Source of the DNA: Cucumis sativus
Lineage: Eukaryota; Streptophyta; Magnoliopsida; Cucurbitales; Cucurbitaceae
Assembly (NCBI RefSeq): GCF_000004075.3
Contig: NC_026655.2
Coordinates: 24,413,489-24,477,488 of the forward strand
DNA length: 64,000 nt
Direction of reading: 5' to 3'
Shown here: in pieces, positions 60,001 to 64,000 of the stretch
Numbering within the stretch: position 1 is the first letter of the stretch
How the letters are laid out: every line of letters starts with the position of its first letter
Notes under the pieces: model-generated
Told to the model about the DNA's origin: nothing
Seen by the model: only the letters and a program-made list of their open reading frames with translations
Databases searched by the model: none
Made by a program: the position numbers and the translations under genes

Positions 60001-62936
60001 CCGTGACACGGTTCGGCGCCGTTGCTTGGTTTGGAGCTTGCAACAATAGCATTTCCAAGTTGTATAGCTAAAATTCAAACAAAATTCTCGTCAACAACTT
60101 CACAATTTCATCCATATCTTGATTTGTAATCAAGCTATGAACTTGTTTTTATAAAAAGTACAAAATCATTTTCCATGAATTTAAATACATTTTTCACTTT
60201 TGGTTTGAATGATTTAACATTTTCTAATAAAAAGAGAAATACACACAAACACCAATATGAAGAGACAAAGAGTTTATAGATTTGTTTGTTATTTTATGGT
60301 TTTTTCCTTTATTTCTTAAAGTTCAATAAAGATAGAATTTCCAAACTCTAAGACTCATTAACTATTTAAATATTTCGTCCACTTTTGAGTTCAAATTGAC
60401 TATTAGAAACAAAGTGATGAAGAAATAAAACACTAAATATTTTTAGAAACAATATCTTTAGAGCTTATTTTATAGAGTTGGTGACATTATTAAAGTATTC
60501 CACTAGTCAATATATGTTTTAATTTAATATGGCTAATCTTGACTAATGCACTTACTATATAAATTAGATCAAGCAATATGACAGATAGAAGTAGACATTA
60601 TTGATTGAATTTTAAAAATTTCTATATTTTTTAGATTGTTTACAATAATCATCCAAATAGTAAACTTTTGTTTTGTTTTATTTTTCTTTTAACAATGTGA
60701 TATAAGGGTCTTTTAAAAAATAAGAAACATTTTTTAAAATAGCAAAATAAATTAAAATATTTACAAGTCATAGCAAATTTTTAGATTTTATCAATGATAG
60801 TCTTCTATCACGGTAGCATATTAATGACTATAGTGATATAATTTGTTATACATTGTAAATATTTTGTAAAATTTTCTCTTTTTGAAAATTCCCAACAAAT
60901 ATAACAAGCACTAAAATATTTAAAAACTTCGAAAATGAAACAAACGTCTATGAGAAATATAAAAATGCTCAGTGATTAATTGACATGCATAATATATTTG
61001 AGATCGTTTAGATTTGGCTATTGTTTTCTAGCTGATCCTTTAGATTTGATTGTTATTTATCAAGATCATATTTGATAGACGATCTTAAACAACAAAAATA
61101 AATAATTTATATTTTGTACACGATTTTGTATTAAATAAGAAGAAAAAATGGTAGAAAAAGAAAGATAGCAGAAGAAGAAAGATAGAGAAAAAATTTGCAC
61201 AAGAGAAAGAGAAGAAATATGAGGTAAAATGAAAGACAAATCTGAAATATTTTAAAGAGTCATCTTAACGAGTTTTTTCATTTTGTTTGGTAAATATCTT
61301 GAGTATTTGTTATATTTATGAAAATTAAGCTATGATATATTAGTTTAAGTTATAATGGTGGAAAATATATACAAACCTCAATGTATCCAAGGTTATCAGG
61401 GTCCAATTCTTCCATAATTAGAGCAGCATATTCTTCAGCATCATCTTTAATTTTTGACAACTTATTTGCTGAAGCACTCAATGCAATAATCTAAAAACAA
61501 AACAGAAAACACATTTAACTAAATAATTTTTTAAGAAAAACATTAAGAAGGATAAATATTTAGTTAGTCATTATTGAAATGTATAATAATTTACAAATTT
61601 TTAAAATAATATTTTAGGGTTATATTTGTGAAAATTAACTATATTATAATATAAATAATTAACATATTAATTGATAAAAAAATATTTATTTTTATGGATA
61701 TTTTCATAAACAAAATAAATTTTCCCCATCGCAAATTCACAATTTATATAAAAGAAAAAGAAAGCACATTATCTTATATCGTTTAAATAAAATATTACAA
61801 AGAAAGTAACCAATGAATGTATAGATTAATTAATAATTAGTGATTGTTAATTAACTATAATACATGTGTTAACCATCATCTTAAGAAAACATTAAAAAAT
61901 TATTTATCAGAATTTTATTTTATTATTTTAACATTATATTTGAAATTAATAATAATTAATTATTTATTATTAATATTAATAATTAATTTTCCCTCCAATT
62001 ACCTCTTTGACTTCTTTTCCGGAAATGCGACCGTCAGCATTCTTGTCCACCCTGCAAGATCGTTACCTTCTTGTTAAACCAAGCTCTGTTTCAATGCATA
62101 TCCATGGCGCCTATTCTTCTAGAGAGATATACTATTCATAAAAACAACAAGTTTATTCTTACATATCGAAGAAGATTTGAAGCCTTGCATCGAAGCTTTC
62201 ATCAATAATTTGCTCCCAAAATTCACGCAGTTCCCCTTTACTTATGGAGTTTGAACTTATCCCTCTTCTTCTAGCCAACGCGTCGAACAACTCACCGGCA
62301 AACTCACTCGACTCGTTCATGCCTAATTCATCAACCAATCAAATAACTCTGATGGGTAAATATTTTACAATAATCATTGCTCAAACGTGAGATATACTCA
62401 ATATAACTACCTATGCATCTTGCGAATAACGACTTTGGAAGCTCTCCGTTAATAGCGAGTTGATCGAATCGATTCTCAATCTCTGACCAAGCTTCACTTC
62501 CGACGCTTTTGGTCATGAATCGTAGGCCATTTAAGGCACGACTTGCACCGGATTTGGTTCGGTCGATTCTATTGAAGCTTTTAGAGGAAGTCATTCGTCT
62601 TAGTTCTTGCGAAACTTGTTTCAATTTGAATGATAATTGAGAGCCTAGCGTTGGGCGTTTTGTTTCCAATCGGCTTGCTAGCATTGCTGTTTCTGAATCT
62701 CCTCCTCTGATGTTCTGAACGGAGACTGTGTCGTCACGAACGTCTAAGGTAATCTCCACGTACTGATCATCGTCTTTGATTCTCATGGTGCTTCTTGTGC
62801 TACTACTGTAGCTGTTTGTTCTTTTGTAGGCGACAGAAGCTCCTGTTAATGGACCGCTGAAGCCGACTCTTTTGGAACTTCCTATGCTCTCTGTATCTGA
62901 ACATGAATCCATAGGTTTGTTTTCTTGACTCTCCAT
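57083..62936 (-). CDS. RBOH: Respiratory burst oxidase homologue (RBOH, NADPH oxidase)
   Basis: Plasma-membrane NADPH oxidase that makes extracellular superoxide for defence, root-hair and stress signalling. Twelve coding exons: 62411-62936, 62163-62322, 62003-62051, 61377-61490, 59633-60067, 58804-59190, 58623-58718, 58395-58510, 58198-58300, 57917-57990, 57328-57827 and 57083-57192. All phases fit, giving 889 aa. The N-terminal region has a Ser-rich stretch ([10 protein letters not shown]) followed by [15 protein letters not shown]-hand 1 is [12 protein letters not shown] (231-242), and a second EF-like loop is DPDNLGYIE (274-282). Six transmembrane segments begin at about residue 345; haem-ligand histidines lie in LLHAGAHL and FWYSHHLF. 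The FAD site is [12 protein letters not shown], the NADPH site [12 protein letters not shown], and the C-terminus is KFDFHKENF. It belongs to the large group containing AtRBOHA/C/D/G; I cannot assign the letter. The start is the ATG at 62936; an upstream in-frame GTG is not used. Confidence 0.95.
60708..61310 (+). repeat. Dispersed repeat, copy 2, interrupted by a palindromic element
   Basis: Same family as 50325-50745, lying in the 1.3-kb intron between RBOH coding exons 4 and 5. The match runs up to gtcttttaaaaaata (ending about 60722), stops at a palindromic AT-rich block, and resumes at about 60900 with tataacaa. The copy at 50 kb has no such block at that point. This is best explained by insertion of the palindromic element. 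Confidence 0.55.
60717..60892. repeat. AT-rich palindromic (MITE-like) element, copy A
   Basis: The left arm (aaaatatttacaagtcatagc near 60755-60775) and the right arm in reverse complement (aaaatatttacaatgtataac) pair along about 45 bases. The centre has shorter inverted words (atgatagtcttctatcac). No open frame. It is inserted in the dispersed repeat described above. Confidence 0.65.
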
Positions 62937-63911
62937 TGTTGGATCTGAATCTGAATTTTCTTCTCTATTTCTTCTTATATGCACTGCGATATGCACACCA
63001 GGTGTTTGTTGTTATGCCTGAGAGTCAGAAAAGTTAGTAAAAAGTTAGCCATCAACCCAATTATTAATAGTCCAAATATGATGGCTCCCTAAAGGGTAGT
63101 TTAGGGTTTTCAAATCTTATTGTAAGCTTCAATAATTCCAACACTTATGTATTCATTTCTCTTCCCAATGAAAAAGGAAAATCATAGGATAAATCAAAAC
63201 AAACTAGAGGAAGAAAAAAAAATCTAGTGTTGTTCTTTTACTTTTTATTAGATAATAACGAGATGAGTAGTTTATCTATCTTTAAAATGAGTATTCTACA
63301 TGATTTTTCAAGATGGTGTCTCTTTGAGTTTATCAATCTTGATTGGATTTCAATTCCATTTTATTGGACCATAAGAGTAGTCCATCTAGTTTTTTCAACA
63401 TTCCAAAAATTTAAAAAGATGTCATCTCATTTGTTGTGACGAGGAAATGAAAGAGTAGTTGATCTTAGTTTTGTTTTGTTTAGTCTAAAAAGACCAAACA
63501 ATCTCATCTTTCCAGTGTTGGAAAATGGGCATTAACAATTAACTATTATCCTAAGAGTTAAGCTTGTGAAAAACTACACACAAACCAATGCCTAGAGCAG
63601 AGACTATGAACAGAAGGAGGAGAATCAACAACAATATGGGAAAATAACTAACCCAAAAGAACACTAATAATTACGAAACAAAGAAATCAAGAACATTGTA
63701 ATAAAAAAAAGCTAAGATAAGCAAGAGAACATTTTGAATATATTGAATCTGTGTAAGCCGAGCTGACCTTTTTCTGAAATTTGAGTTCTGGGATTGGGAA
63801 ATATATGTAGTCGTTTTTGGTGGAGAATTAGAAGTAGTACAGTTGAAAGAGAAGAATGGGAAAGGTCATGAAGTTTGAAGGTGAAGAAGGGAAAAAGGAA
63901 AGAGCTTTATA
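62937..63911 (-). promoter_or_regulatory. RBOH 5' leader with probable intron, small upstream ORF and TATA box
   Basis: A TATAAAG box lies at 63905-63911 (minus strand), so the cap site is probably near 63875-63880. A leader exon would end at 63768 with AAG/GTCAGC, and an acceptor GCAG lies at 62984, giving a leader intron of about 0.78 kb. Within the leader exon an ATG at 63870 opens a 13-codon upstream ORF ending at 63829. The first in-frame ATG of the main frame after the acceptor is the start used. Confidence 0.5.
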
Positions 63912-64000
63912 GTTGAAGATATGAAGATTATTCAAAGTTTTAATGGAGGGTTTAATTCTAGGGGCGCATCTGGGTTGTGTGGGAGAGAGAGAGAGTGGGG
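63912..64000 (-). promoter_or_regulatory. RBOH core promoter start (partial)
   Basis: Only 90 bases remain to the window edge. They include a (GA)n/(CT)n tract at 63982-63996, often seen in plant core promoters. The rest of the promoter is outside. Confidence 0.35.

Overview
The window is nuclear DNA from a flowering plant, a eudicot. The genes are intron-rich with GT-AG junctions, the spacers are AT-rich, and the proteins are plant-specific types: purine permease, HIPP, RBOH, DRM1 and LDAP. A MIR164 hairpin is also present. Spacer repeat types and protein wording suggest a cucurbit (melon/cucumber/gourd group), but that is an impression from memory, not a database match. I assembled exon models by hand from splice sites, reading-frame continuity and family knowledge.

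Layout from left to right. 1-2.15 kb: 5' half of an SR30-type splicing factor (-), running off the left edge. 3.3-4.5 kb: purine permease (+). 5.1-9.1 kb: phosphoacetylglucosamine mutase (-). 10.5-16.7 kb: three small plus-strand housekeeping genes, namely a HIG1-domain mitochondrial protein, a SOSS-B/OB-fold protein and ribosomal protein eL22. 16.7-27.5 kb: a protein-gene desert holding a MIR164 locus on the minus strand, a worn LTR and a SINE fragment. 27.5-31.9 kb: EMC6 (+) with a 3.3-kb intron containing an Au-type SINE. 34.1-36.0 kb: the dormancy/auxin-repressed gene DRM1 (+) behind a cluster of ACGT-core elements. 37.8-44.6 kb: a tafazzin-like acyltransferase (-) and a conserved secreted protein of unknown function (-). 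45.9-46.9 kb: a broken Ty1/copia fragment. 48.1-49.4 kb: a lipid-droplet-associated REF/SRPP protein (-). 54.2-55.9 kb: a HIPP metallochaperone-like protein (-). 57.1-63.9 kb: an RBOH NADPH oxidase (-) with twelve coding exons and a probable leader intron.

The genes do not form one pathway; this is ordinary plant gene order. Several of them (HIG1-domain, eL22, tafazzin-like, LDAP) have counterparts that I recall lying together on Arabidopsis chromosome 3 near At3g05500-At3g05560, so part of the order looks ancestral. I did not find a new multi-gene system. The most notable items are the MIR164 locus in the desert, a nested pair of dispersed repeats (one copy inside the large RBOH intron), a 20-nt microexon behind the EMC6 giant intron, and the uncharacterised secreted protein.
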